From Neofusicoccum parvum (Eukaryota > Ascomycota > Dothideomycetes > Botryosphaeriales > Botryosphaeriaceae): DNA of 64,000 nt. Below, piece by piece: positions 1-11,375 of the stretch. The notes beneath the pieces were generated by a model. The model was not told where the DNA came from. It did not search any database and saw only the letters and a program-made list of their open reading frames with translations. The stretch's first letter is position 1. Every line of letters begins with the position of its first letter. The stretch lies in assembly GCA_020912385.1 (NCBI GenBank), contig CP087207.1, positions 620,001 through 684,000 on the forward strand, written 5' to 3'. The translations under genes were made by a program, and so were the position numbers.

Positions 1-562
1 TTTCGGTGCAAAGCTTGACTATGTGAAGGGTACAGAGACCCTTCAAGATGGCCTTCTGGGCCGTTCGACATTCCTGAACACGCAAGGGCCTCGACCACGT
101 GGAAAGCGTGGCAGGCCCAGAACGAGATGGAACACGGAGCAGTCGGCAACCCCTTCGATACACGGCCCATCCTCTTCCCGGACAGACTCTACTCCACTAT
201 CGTCAGCGTCTGTGTCTGGATCTGCGATACCTGATCCCTCTAATTCTCCAGGGTATGCTGATGAGATACGGCTGCTCCATCAATACCTCACGCGGGAATC
301 CGAAGGCTCCGACAATGAGCCACCCACCTGTGATGCTCTTCGCTTACAGGCGCCTACATTGAGATTCATGTATCCATTTGTCTTTCATCTTGTCTACGAG
401 TTTCCCGCCTTGGATTTGGCCCGCCCGCAGCCTCTGGGAAGACGACAGCATTATTGCTCAATGGCGGCGCACCACTCGACACTCGATTTGAGCGGATTTA
501 GTGCAATAATATCATTAAGGGAGTTCGGAGATTTCTCGATGATCAACATCAAGGTTGGCTGA
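1..562 (+). pseudogene. Remnant of a UPC2-type fungal transcription factor
   Basis: An open frame from the ATG at 23 to the stop at 562 encodes 179 residues. It carries a basic, AT-hook-like stretch (GKRGRPRTRW, about residues 27-36), a Ser/Thr/Pro-rich linker, then a segment shaped like the start of the fungal regulatory domain of UPC2/sterol-uptake Zn2Cys6 proteins: a short 'LLHQYLT' motif, then FMYPFVFHLVYEFPALDLAR and a following RRQHY..MAAHHSTLDLSGF. In intact relatives the same order is LLHHYTT, a 'FPF(V/L)LHGLLALAALHLA' helix, then RR..YL..A..H...AL..F. No Cys6 zinc cluster is readable upstream within the window and the frame ends early in the regulatory domain, so it looks like a broken copy. 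The 5' part may lie outside the window. The family match is pattern recognition only. Confidence 0.5.
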
Positions 563-2382
563 AGTGGCTAATGGAGCAGGCTAAAGGGATCAAGGCTGAA
601 CATAAGGTTCTCAGACAGGGCAGTTGTGGAGCAACATCCTATTAGCGGCGGCTGTGCCCAAAGAAATAAGTAAATATTCGTATCCGGGTTCCGAGTCCCG
701 GTAAAGTCTGACCGAAGGCCTCCAGCGACCGGACACAAATATTGGAAAATTCCTTCTTGTTGATGAGCTAGAGACGCTGACGTCTCACTCAAAGGCAGAG
801 CAACAATAATACCTGGCCTCCTCAGTGTTGCCATTTTCCGGGTCAAATTCAACCGCTGCGTTCATATGTGTGTGTAAAAAACCCTTTTAAACCTATCTCT
901 TAAAAAGAAAAATACAATGGCAGCTTACTTTATACTAGAACGCCATGTGTATGATCTAAAAAAAGTACTTGCAACTAATTGCTTGTTCCAGTGACTTATA
1001 TAATCCTCTATGCGCACATAATAGGCACCATGTCGTCCTGCTGCTGATTGTGCTATGTAAGAACGAGGATTGAACAGTACATATTTGAGACTTTTAATTC
1101 TTCAACCATTTCATTAAACAGCTCTTAACTTCATCACCACGGCTCTAACCAAAGGCTCGGCCTATTTTCTGCATGTCTCGCCAATGGAGCTGGAAGGTTG
1201 TCTGACTTTAGACACCAGAATGAAGGACGAGATGGTGGAAGGCCCAGCTAATTGGATTATTTAGGCCAAGAGACAACCCCTCAGGATTTAGGATTCTCCA
1301 GAAGCAAAGCCCGATCCTTACGAGGTCTTCATCGGGATTGATGCTATTCCTGTCGTCGTACGCGGCATCTGTTCGTATTCAGGATGGCGGAACGGTTCGT
1401 ACCGCATCATCGCGGGTATGATCTACCGGACCAAGCGATGATCCGCCAATCATTCGAAGTGAATGAATCAGCACCAACGCCACCGGGCCTGGAGATCCCA
1501 TTGTCCCTCGCGGAGGATTGACCTTCGATGCATTTGCATTGCTTCTCTATGGGTAATGAATGAAAATAGGTCGTCGCGGGGTTTCATCTTTACGGAAGAG
1601 AAGTGCTCGTGGGCTGGCTGGTGGCAGACGCGCATCGGCGGGTAGTCAGCACTTGTTACGTCCTATCCGTACTTCCACTTGCGTGAGGGGACACATATCA
1701 GCTGCGAAGGACCACATACCTTAGCTGGTCGCTATTCCCAGAGCCTGTAGCCCGACTGTGGCTTCATTGGTTGGTGATACGAAATGGCTTGGCGATTAGC
1801 GACTGTTGGAATGTTGATGAACAACGATGATCCATTGATGATTGGCATGAAGAGGAAGAGGGTGGGTGACCCGCTTGCCTCTTATACGAGTGATTGTGGC
1901 TAAGCTATGTGGTGTGATATAAGGAGACCTTGAAACACGTGATATCCAACAGCGACGTACCCCGGGCCCACATGGCGCGGCACTAACAACAGTCCCCCAT
2001 TCTTGTACTTAGATAAGGCAATGAATTGTACTATTTCGGAGATGTCGATTTATTTCAGGCTGTATACGCCTTATCTTGGGGCCAACCAGCCGGTGTGGGG
2101 GACAGGTGGATGTTGGACAGGCGCGCCAAAAGGATCCTACCCATGTTTGAGACCCGGAAGAACACTCTTGTTCTGGCAACATGCATCCAAAGGATTCTCG
2201 CGTACGAACTGTTTATATCTTTCTCAGAGTACAACATATAAATATAGATAGCTTGCACTGATCCACGAGGGAAAAGAAGCATTAATCCTGCCTCTACATT
2301 GTCCAGTCCGCACCTATAATATCACCAGTTTCAAGCCCCATACGCTTACTCTTCGTACATCGTCGCTTTTATAATTTCGACA
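563..2382. other. Gene-poor interval with possible gene relics
   Basis: No supportable gene. A stretch at about 1300-1441 on the plus strand reads as a protein-like open frame (…EVFIGIDAIPVVVRGICSY…) that ends at a TGA. Neighbouring frames (for example 1384-1520) are also briefly open and protein-like, as in a decayed gene. I cannot assign a family. The rest is unremarkable and holds the upstream region of the methyltransferase gene. Confidence 0.3.
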
Positions 2383-3572
2383 ATGGGCTCACTAGAAACT
2401 AGCTCAGTAGTTGCCATGAGGGGTGATGGCGAATACAACTGCAACTCGGATTTTCAACGACGGGCTCTTGTAATGGGCATGGAGTACGTTAAAGATCCAC
2501 CACAACGTAAGCCCCACCGCTTTGTCTCCTCTCAGTTTTATGTACTAATGTCTAGTAGCGTCTGAAACTGTTCGTGGAAAACCTTTGATCACTATTTGCG
2601 ACTACGGCTGTTCTCAAGGACTGAACTCGTAAGAGACTTAATATACAATTTTGAATAAACGTTAACTATAGAAGCGCCATATGGATTCAAGCCGTCCTTT
2701 CAAAGCAACCGAAGAATGTGAATGCTCGGATTATCCTACAAGACACTCCCTGGAACGACTGGAACTCCGTCTCCCAGACCTTCCGCACCCACTTCGCCGC
2801 CCTGTCTACCAAAAGCCTCCGCACCATTTTCCCGGAAATGGCACCTGGCAGCTTCTTCGAGCAATGCCTTCCGGATTCCTCCGTTGACATCGGGACCGCG
2901 TGGAGCTCCGCCCACTGGCTTTCCCGAGACCCAATTCCCCTGGCAACAGATGCGAGCCCCGAAGAGGTTCTTTCAAAATTGTGCCGCCACGACTTAGAGG
3001 GCGCGCATTCCGATCTCGTGCGCTTCTTGAAGTGCCGTGCCCGTGAGACGCGCCCAAACGGTATCTTCACGGCCTGTCTGCTGGCGCACTACACCGACGA
3101 GACGAATCAGTTTACGAAAAACCAGCCAGGATTGAAGATGGCGTCGATCATGGCGCGCAACCAGCTTATTGAGGAAGGAAAACTGTCAAAGGAGCTCACT
3201 GGAGTCGTACTACCTTGTCACGAGAGGTCTCGCGAGGAGATGGAGGCAGCCTTCGAGGAGGTGAAGGATGACTGGATTGTGGAGGAGATGAAAGAGGATT
3301 ATGTCGTGCATCCCGCGTATGATCAGCTGGTGGTGGAGTTAAAGGCCGGGATGGGAGAAGAGGCCTTCAGGAGCTATGCGCAAAAAGTTTCGACGTGGTG
3401 GATCGCCATAGTCGGTGGGATGTTGACGAAAATCGCAATGCCAAAGGAGACGGCGGAAGCGAAGAAGATCCTTGACGAGTTCACCGAGAGGGCGGCGCAG
3501 GTGTTTCTTGAGCGGTCCAAGGATGAGCCTGCTATGAACAAGTTCTGGTTTCTGCGGCTTCGAAGGAAGTAG
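2383..3572 (+). CDS. SABATH-type SAM-dependent carboxyl methyltransferase
   Basis: Three exons: 2383-2506, 2559-2628 and 2672-3572, giving 364 residues. The joins restore a continuous frame across GT-AG introns of 52 and 43 bases. The N-terminal half contains the SAM-binding motif I (ITICDYGCSQGLNS, about residues 53-66), interrupted by the second intron and followed by AIWIQAVL. A motif resembling the next SABATH block (ILQDTPWNDWNSV) and a middle FPEMAPGSFFEQCLP / SAHWLS region follow, matching the 'PGSFY…SS.HWLS' block of plant and fungal salicylate/jasmonate-type methyltransferases. These enzymes methylate carboxyl groups of small acids using S-adenosylmethionine. The substrate cannot be read from sequence. 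It is a single gene with no close neighbour; P450 and MFS genes lie 8-15 kb away. The family call is fairly firm, the substrate open. Confidence 0.8.
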
Positions 3573-4381
3573 ACTGGAGGTTACATTTGCTAGAACTTCG
3601 TCCAACAAAGAACCAGTGCCGACCCCCCTGCATTAGCAATTTTCTTCTGAAGTTTAGTTTTAGCTTTTCACTTTGCAGAACAGAACCGACGGCCAATCGT
3701 TTGGTGCATGCAACATCAGTCTCCAATCAATCAGGTCTTCCAAGAACATGTCAATTTCCACAACTCGGCATCGGTGCTATACCGCCACCATATTACAAGC
3801 TTCGCTGATGTGCCAGAAAAGATCATGGTATCTTGGCTCGTTGGAAGCGGCCCAAGATCGGGAAGGTGCGCGTTCCTGTCCGTGTGGCCGCACTACCATG
3901 AATCTTGTGCTCCAATTTACCTGTCATGTGCAAGTGGAAGGTGTCTGCCATTTTCCTTGATGAGATAACCAAAACCGCCATATAATAGGGCCGATTTTAA
4001 GACGCTGGCAATGTTCACGATCTCCATTAAACACACACTGTGGACTGAAGGTCTCAGATTTGAATTTCATTAAACATTGCTTTCACTACTACGGAGCTTT
4101 TTCCTCGGGGAACAAACTCTTCACCCGAATTTTTTTTTTTATGAAATGAGTGAGGAGAGCATCAAGGGCGTGGCCATTCCGCAGCATGGTCAGCGACATT
4201 TCTCAAGCAATAGCTTGGGAAACCTGTACGCGGAGGCGATCAAGGCATACGAGACCGCCCGGCTGCATGTAGCAGACGCCCCTGATGGGTGCAGTGCCAA
4301 TAACAGTAGTGTTGGTAGCATCAAGCTCTACGGTCGAGTTGACAGAGATAGCTATCACATAAAGTCAGCCAACCTGCATAT
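3573..4381. other. Intergenic, no gene seen
   Basis: This holds the 3' flank of the methyltransferase and, on the other strand, the 3' flank of the secreted-protein gene. Short open frames here (for example 4077-4439 plus) show no recognisable domain and partly overlap the end of the opposite gene. Confidence 0.5.
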
Positions 4382-5189
4382 TCACATGTGTGAGCCTGGA
4401 GTCTTACATCTGTCAGGCACCACAGTGGTCTCAAACTGAACCTCAAGCTCGCCTGTGCAGAACCTGTTCGGAGAGGCGCCCGTCTCGGTGATCGTCTTGG
4501 AGCAGCTGGTGTAACCGCCGTTACTATACTGGAAGGTGAAATCCTCAGTCTTGTAGCCGGGGTCGACCTTGCTGGTGAAATTGCTGTACGTGACGTCCCA
4601 GTAGCCGTATTGGCTTGCCTCGTCGGAGGAGCCCGATTCGTCGAGAAGGCTGAGTTCGTTGACGTCGATCTCCGCGGAGGCGCTGCAGGTGGTGTCACTG
4701 CAGTTCTGGTTGGCAATCAGGCCACCGCTAGCGCCAATCGTGACTGGGCGGCCGGTGAGTGTCGTGTTGTAGTCGATTTGGACCGCTGGGACTGCGTTAG
4801 CCTCTGTTCTCTGGCGGCGGACGATGACGGCTCGGAGACGAGAGTAGTAGGAATGGGCACTTACACTGGCTTGCATTGCCCCAGTACAGGGCAAAATCAG
4901 GCGTGTCGCACTCTGTTATGTACAAGACAGTCTTTGTCTTCGTCCCGAGGGTAATGTTCGGGTTGGGTCCGTTGGGGTTGAATTGGAAGTTACAGTTGGC
5001 CTCGGCATTGAACTTTGTGTTTACAACGGAGAAATTGGCCCAGCTGATGCCGCTGGCGGGACCGCTTGTCGCAGTAACCTCGAAAGTCCCGACATCACCG
5101 CTGAAATCGGTTTGATCCGGGGTGGCGGCGGCAGCAGCGGCTCCGATGACCGCGAAAGCGGCAGTGGCGAAGCTAGTCGACGAGTGCAT
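4382..5189 (-). CDS. Small secreted cysteine-containing protein
   Basis: Two exons on the minus strand, 5189-4865 and 4791-4382, joined across a GTAAGT…GCAG intron of 73 bases, give 244 residues. The N-terminus is a classic signal peptide (MHSSTSFATAAFAVIGAAAAAA, cleavage near residue 20). The mature part is polar, with several N-glycosylation sequons (NFS, NIT, NAS, NTT, NCS, NFT) and scattered cysteines, and has no membrane segment. The 'WANFSVVNTKF' start loosely recalls Alt a 1/AA1-like secreted proteins, but the match is weak and I do not assert it. The acceptor is the only one nearby that avoids an in-frame stop, although the CTAAC just before it is too close to be the branch site, so the exact junction is less sure. 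Likely an extracellular or wall-associated protein, possibly an effector candidate. Confidence 0.65.
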
Positions 5190-6542
5190 TTTGTCCGCGG
5201 AGAGTACTCGGGCGGTGAGAATTAGAATTAGTAGAGAAAAGGGTTGTCAAAACTGTATTAACGAATGACGGCGGTGGAGTCTCATGGCCACCATAGGGAT
5301 GGTCCCCTATTTAAACGTTTCTCCTCTACGGTGACATTCGTATAATCGATGACGGAAAGCCGTGTTACCGAGTCGCTAGCAGGCATCCCTCTTAGTTCAG
5401 CCGAATAACAGCTTGACAGGCGGCTCGCATATACGAGTCTGTGCGCGCGCGCGTAGAACGAGGCTAAAGTGGATCAGGAAGATGCTAAATTGTGTTTCGA
5501 AACGATTGGCGTCCAGCGAGGAAACAAGACAGCTTGACACTCATTCAACAACAGTCGTGTGTTCATGGCCGGCTGATATTCCAAGCCAGGTTTCCGGACC
5601 ATTCTTGCTGATTTGAGCCTCAGGGGTTTCCCAAAGCTTGGGATGCAACGTTGGGTCGGTGCGACTGCAGGGTAGTCACGCCATGTTTCGACCCCAGATC
5701 TTGCCGGAAATCCTGGCATATAATGGCCGGTAACCACAGGTGGGTTCGCGGTTGCAGCTGGCAACGAGATTCTCGAAACGCTCGCGTCGGCGGTTTTCGT
5801 TCCAAAAATAGACGCATGAAACCGCGCCGCCTGCCGCCTGCTGCCTCGCCAACACCCTTGCAAACAGGCTCGAAGTCCATCTTTCTGCCATCTGCTTTGG
5901 TTGGTGGCCATATGGACTAGACGTGTTATTCTGCGGCCCGAGAGCATTCCAAGGTTGTTGTAGTTCCAATGTCAACGGCTGGTTTCCTCGCCCTTCGACA
6001 GCAATGATTTCGGCGAGGCGGATGTTCGGAGTTTGGATGGGGCATCCCCGAGCGGCCATTCCATTTGTGCTTTTGACTGCATCCTCCAGCACACGAGCCT
6101 CGGGTCTTTTCACCTTCTCACGTTTCATGGTGTCAAGGTGAACAAACATCATTCGGCTGCGAACCCTATCCCCCACATGCTGAAGAAGGTTTTCCCGGCC
6201 GGCAGTGTCCTGTCTCTATCATTTCCCGCACATCCTGGCCTGGCCCGCCATCCTTTTCGGCCTCCAGTGGTTTGGAAACGCGAAGGAACCATGCGCAGCC
6301 AGAATACTCCAAGGCACTCAATTGCATCGCCCCAGTGCCGTCGACCAATGGCCGGAGTGGCTCGTCCGTGCGTCAATCCCTCTTATATGATGTCGCTGTC
6401 ACTCCGTCATTTCCGTAGAGTCTTACACGTTACAGAATGTAACTGGGAGAAGAACACGGTATAAAAGAGGAGCAGGAACCAATATTGCCCTGGATGGTGC
6501 ACGGCTACGCAGCCCGAAAGAACAGCCATTGCCCTCCGAACG
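5190..6542. other. Intergenic, overlapping ORFs not supported
   Basis: Open frames up to 166 residues occur on both strands (for example 5676-6176 minus, 6033-6464 plus), but they overlap, lack recognisable motifs and show no convincing splice partners. The segment contains the promoter of the secreted-protein gene (just above 5189) and the 3' flank of the ankyrin gene. Confidence 0.4.
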
Positions 6543-8735
6543 CTACGCCGACATGATCAACCATTCCATCTCCTCTTTCCGCAGGCCTTCATTGGCCACC
6601 TCGTTGAACGCTGCGTGCACCGCCTTTTTCTCCCACGTCGGCAAGGCCTGGTTCCGCCAGAGGGACAAGTAATCCATCGACCGCACCCGCGCGCCGTGCC
6701 GAACGAGCAACCGTACTATATCAAGCGCCGAATGAGAGCGCGAACACGCGGCAGATATCGGCGTCTGGTTGTCACTGTTCCTGACGTTGGCGCGCGCCCC
6801 GTGCTCGAGCAGTATCTGCACCAGCAGAATGGCGTCCTGCGCATCGGTCGGCGCTCTGCAAGCCTCGAGCAGAGCCGTGTTGCCGTCTTTGGTCTTCGCG
6901 TTGATGCGGGCGCCGAAATGCAGCACCAGCTCGATCATGTCAATCCGGTTGCTGGCGACGGCCAGGTGGATTGGCCTCTCCCCCTTCTCGTTCTGCGCTT
7001 CGACGTCTGCGGAGGCTGACAGAAGGAGCTCGACCGCGTCGAAGCGAGCGTTTGCAGTGGCCAAGTGGAGAGGTGTCCACAGGCCTGCCGCTTGTGTCTC
7101 AAGGGCGACAGATCCGTGCCCAATCAGGGTCCGGACCACGTCTGCATGGCCCTCGCTGGCTGCGTGGTGCAGAGGTCTCCAGTTTCCCCTTGAAGGCGCC
7201 TCAGGGTCGGCCACGGCTACGAGAAGAGCTCGGAAAATCTGAGAATGCCCATATTTTGCAGCGTAGTGAAGAGGCCTCATACCCTCCGCATCTGCAGCAT
7301 CAGGAAAGGCTCCGGCGTCAAGTAAAGCGCGCACAACATCCAAATGACCGTATTGACAAGCCAGGTGTAGGGGGGACTGTAGGAGCTTATTGGTGCAATT
7401 AACCACGATCTTGGACTTTTGGACGATGGCTTTCACAGCCTTGAGATGGCCCCTGGCTGCGAGATGGTGGATGGGAACCGCGCCAGTATCGTCCGTTGCG
7501 AGAAGGTTTGACCCGAGAGCCACAAGCAACTCTCCCGCTTCGTCTGTGGCGATGTGCAACGCTGTCTTGCTCCCTTTGGCCCGCGCTTCCAAATTTGCGC
7601 CGTGGTTGACAAGGGTTTCGATGATCCGCAGATGGCCTTTTTCGGCACTATGATGTAAGAGCGTGGTTTTGGAATTTCCGTTCGAAACATGGCCAAGTCG
7701 ACCCAGAAAGAATTGTAGTCCAGCTGGAGTTCTCGCAGGAGAACCTGTGTGTGACGAGAAGTCCTCGAGCCGGCAATTTACGTCAGCGCCTTGCTCACAG
7801 AGGGCCTCGGTCAGGGAAGTCACTCCGCGGAAGACTGCCTGACGCAGCTCTTCTGTCAATCTCTGTCGGCCTCCAAGGCGGATTCGGTGTCTTTGGGAAT
7901 ACGACAGTTTTTCTGGTTTGGTGCTGCTGCTTCTGGGCAGAAGATCCTCTGTGCGGCTGCGAGAAATGGCGGCGCTTTTCCCTGGCGAGGATTTCGATTC
8001 CTCGTTCAAGTCTCCTCCGGGCAAGCTTTGAGATCTTCCATGGAGCTCCTTGTTTTGAAGGAGATGAACTATCTGGTATGGGTCGGTCTTGTCCGAAGGG
8101 CTTGTTGCGGCTGTGCTGGTGTCGTCGTCTGTGTAAAGGGAGATGACGGACACCTCAGACTCCGGTGAATCGAGTGTGTCGGGAGAATGGACTGATATCT
8201 GGTCCTCCGCTTCTCTTAGTACCCGGCGGCTGTCAGATCTCTCTAGCGCCTGGCGCTGCTCGGTGTGCGACTTTCTGGAAAATCAAGGATTAGCGTTTCA
8301 AGCAGCTTTGAGCATACGGACGTCCTCTTACAACAAGACGACACTCAGCAGTACACCAAGTGCCGTTATCTGGCTGTCGAGGTTCCGTTGGAATTGATTG
8401 AATTGCGATTCGTTGAACATGTGGCGAAATTTGCCGCTGATTGATCCAATCTTAACCTTTTCGACGTGCTTGCCAATCTCTCCCACCACATATTCACAGG
8501 CACCAAGGGCGGTAGTAAGATCTGAAACCAAAAGCTCTGATATGTACTCTTGGGACTGCAGCAAGGACTCCAGCTGGGAGATTGTGGCTCTCATTGTGTC
8601 GAGCTTGATGATAACGAGGCTTATCTCGTTATCGACCATTCGATAGCTCTGCACAACATCCGTCAGACCCTTCGATGTCCTGATTATGACCGACAAGCAT
8701 GTCGTTGTGATTGTGAGAATTGATGCTGGCTCCAT
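6543..8735 (-). CDS. Ankyrin-repeat protein with STAND-type fungal N-terminal domain
   Basis: Two exons, 8735-8332 and 8274-6543, give 711 residues. The intron (GTAAGA…TTTTCCAG, branch GCTAATC) rejoins the frame exactly. I chose the ATG at 8735 (MEPASILTITTTCLSV) because it sits in a good fungal start context and begins the hydrophobic helix typical of fungal STAND N-terminal / PigL_N-like domains. Residues 1 to about 135 form that domain, a helical region seen N-terminal to NACHT or ankyrin modules. A charged linker follows. From about residue 330 to 660 there are about ten ankyrin repeats, recognisable by TPLHLA, GHLDVV and LL..GA signatures. There is no NACHT P-loop, so it is a receptor-like protein without the NTPase motor. 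It is likely a cytosolic interaction scaffold, with signalling or incompatibility roles inferred only. Confidence 0.8.
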
Positions 8736-9243
8736 TGTTGTGGTGAAGAAAAGCTTGCGGGAGGAGCGCAGCGTGGCTTGAAGGAACGGTGGGAAGGAAC
8801 GCGGGCTACGTAGAAAGAGATTCCAGCCTCCTACAGAGAGGGGAACCGCTTGATACCTCCCCATATGGCACTAGCGGCCTGGGCTAAATATAGTGTTCGT
8901 TAATTCGGCCGGGTCATCTACGCTGCCCACCCTGTTTTCGCCCCAATGCCATACCTCCGCTGCATATGCGTACTAGTCCAAATCCAGCCTTTCCTAGCGT
9001 GTGGCTTCTTACGTCACGAGCTCACGTAGCCATGTCAGGCGGAGATATCCACGATCTCCTGGGAATCTTATTTGTTCCAGCATTAAGAGGGACTAATTCG
9101 GATCATGCGGTCATTTATTGTTACCGGTTCAAATCAAGATTTCATAAACTCGCTTCAGCTTAGCCATAACCCAGCCTTGAGATATTTCAAGAAGAATGGC
9201 GCCGTCAAAGTGCCAGAGCCGCAAATAATAAAGGCCTGAAATC
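8736..9243. other. Intergenic
   Basis: This is the promoter region of the ankyrin gene (minus strand) and the 3' flank of the receptor gene. An in-frame upstream ATG at 8864 would lengthen the ankyrin protein by 43 residues, but its sequence is not domain-like. Confidence 0.5.
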
Positions 9244-10561
9244 TCAGCCTGAAGACCTGTCCGAAGTCGCCTTGGACTCGGTTATTTCTCCGATCTCCAA
9301 ATCATGCTCTGTCGGCTTGAGAATATGGACAGTCGTATCTTCCCCCCTGTTAGAAGAGCCATACATACTAATAATTCCACCAATGGTGTCACTTCCCGTG
9401 GTTCCCGCTCCGGATTGACCCCCACGAGTTGAGCTGCCAGAAAGGAAGTCCGTCAAGTTGCGGAAGTAAGACTTTCCTTGCGGCTTTGCTGTTGTTTGCA
9501 TTGTGGTGGAAGGCATCTGCTCTCGAGACTTTTTGCCAGAATCCTGAGTTGTGAAAAGAGTGCGGAATGATCCGAGAGAAGCAACAATCAGGGCTGTGTT
9601 ACAAGTCTCAGCATTTGTTGTTTTGAGAGGGGAGACATTCTTACCTGCGCCCATCTCAATGTTTGTCCACACATAAAGCCAGCTCATGTCTGCTTGTTTG
9701 AAGGTCGAATCCACGACAGTAACACGTATGATGGAGATGGTGATTGTGATGAGTGTTACGAGGAAGACGCTTCCCAAGGCGAGTTTGCGCCTCAAACTGA
9801 TCCGAACTTTCCACAACATGTTGATGGGAATTGCAGTGACTGAACGCAGATTAGCCAAATCAGGTCAAAACAGCTGCAGAGCACCTACTCATAAGATCTG
9901 TTACTATGTCCAGCACACAGTTAACCACAAGAGTAGTGCGTTGGAAATAAATCGAGTACGTAGTTTTGCAGCGTGCCTGGATCTCTGCAAGCGGAGGAAC
10001 GAGGCAATCGTACTCAATCGTACCAATGCAGACTGCCCAAGTAGCAATTGCGAATATGACAAAAGCCCACCAAATGCGCATCAAACGACCCATGTTCATG
10101 TAGAGCCGTCGGAAGAAGAACAGGAAGGACAGCTTCACACACCATAAGGAAGTGTAGAAGAGGAAAATAATGGCAACAGATCCGCGAAGAAATGTTTCTG
10201 ATTTCGAAACGAAATCCGGTGGCGGCGGAAATAGTTTGCCTGACGTGACAGCATTGCTGAGGTACAGATTTGGTGCAAGACACTGCCAGGTGATTGTTGA
10301 GGCTAATGCCATAAGCCAAGCCGCAAAGACCCAGGCATCATCGAGATAAAGCCTTCGGAAGGTCTTGACACGGATGAAGTACCGGAAGATGGTGAAGACG
10401 GTCGCGGTAGCAAATAACCCCCAAGCAACGCCCTGTATGTCGTTCAGCTCATCGGAGCACGGGAGGAGATCAATGGGCAATCTTACCAAGAAAGTGTGCT
10501 GGGATACCTTGGCCGGCTCAGTGGCTGTTGGTGATGCGGACATGGCTGTAGAGAGGCTCAA
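9244..10561 (-). CDS. PTH11-like integral membrane protein (rhodopsin domain)
   Basis: Three exons, 10561-9889, 9839-9645 and 9593-9244, give 405 residues. The two introns (49 and 51 bases) restore the diagnostic blocks DLMITAIPINMLW and WTNIEMGAALIVASLGSFRTLF. These match the 'D…PI.mLW.L.m….K..l…FlvG.f' and 'W..iE…iI.a.LP.LRPLF' blocks of the fungal rhodopsin/PTH11-like family. About seven hydrophobic helices can be counted, and the conserved 'YLDDAWVFAAW' motif follows helix 1. No CFEM domain precedes them. The C-terminal tail (about residue 300 onward) is Ser/Thr/Gly-rich and cytoplasmic. Family members are candidate plasma-membrane sensors, some needed for host-surface perception. Here the ligand is unknown. 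The second intron is a multiple of three, so its retention would also leave the frame open. Confidence 0.85.
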
Positions 10562-11375
10562 TTGGCAATGTGTAAATTTTCGCAGAGGCGGGTCTCAGTT
10601 CAGGTGAGTGTCAGTCCTGATATTTGACGCTGGAAAAAAGACTTCGGAGTCCATTTTTGGTCAGCACACACAATTTGGACTTTTGGACCCCACAACCCGC
10701 TCTTCCAATTTAAGGACCAGACATGGTGAGATAAATGCGGAACGCTGCACTACTGCAAGCTGCAACCTCTACGTGGGCACCTTCTAACCCTGTATGATCA
10801 CGGCTGTGCGAGTCATTGCCATGGGTCTGGGAGATCGATGATGGCGATAAGGTATCTCCCCACATGTAGCTGCATTAGCCTTTGACCAGTGTCGCGGGTG
10901 TGCGAAGCTGCTGAGGCACAGCTGCATGGTATCTCAGGCCGGAGGAAGCCGCGTCAGCATCCACATACAACCCCAAGCTGTCGCAGCAACTTTTAGCCGC
11001 CAGATGCAACTCCGCTGAGCCGGAGTCTTCAGTCGCGCTGGGGTGGCCCCCAATCATGCATGCAAGGGCGTTATCGATTCACATGTCGACCCGCGTCGAG
11101 GCGCAGTAAGCTTCACCCCTGTAAAAATCTCGGAGAACATCAAGAAAAACGCCACATGATGACACGACGTAGAATTGTTCGAATGTGGTAATTGTGTGGC
11201 CCGCAGGTACATAATATCTTGGATGATAAGATCACCTTTCTCATGTAGTTTATGATAGTCAAGCATTATAGAAAACAAATATAGATTGAAGAGAACATAA
11301 AATCTAATAGTTAAACTACATGATAGCAAGAATGAAAGATAAGCATGCTATTTATAAGATGTGCTCGCTACACAG
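10562..11375. other. Intergenic, AT-rich toward the right
   Basis: This is the promoter of the PTH11-like gene (left) and the 3' flank of the P450 gene (right). No motif-bearing ORF is present; the short minus-strand frames at 10875-11329 have no domain features. Confidence 0.5.

Noticed and set aside
4077..4439. 120-codon plus-strand ORF
   Set aside because: It overlaps the 3' end of the secreted-protein gene on the other strand, runs through a T-homopolymer and has no domain.
5676..6176. 166-codon minus-strand ORF
   Set aside because: It overlaps other ORFs, shows no motif and has no homologous family that I can recognise; it could be chance.
9060..9160. GGTTCAAATC box-B-like sequence
   Set aside because: No matching box A or cloverleaf stems could be found around it.
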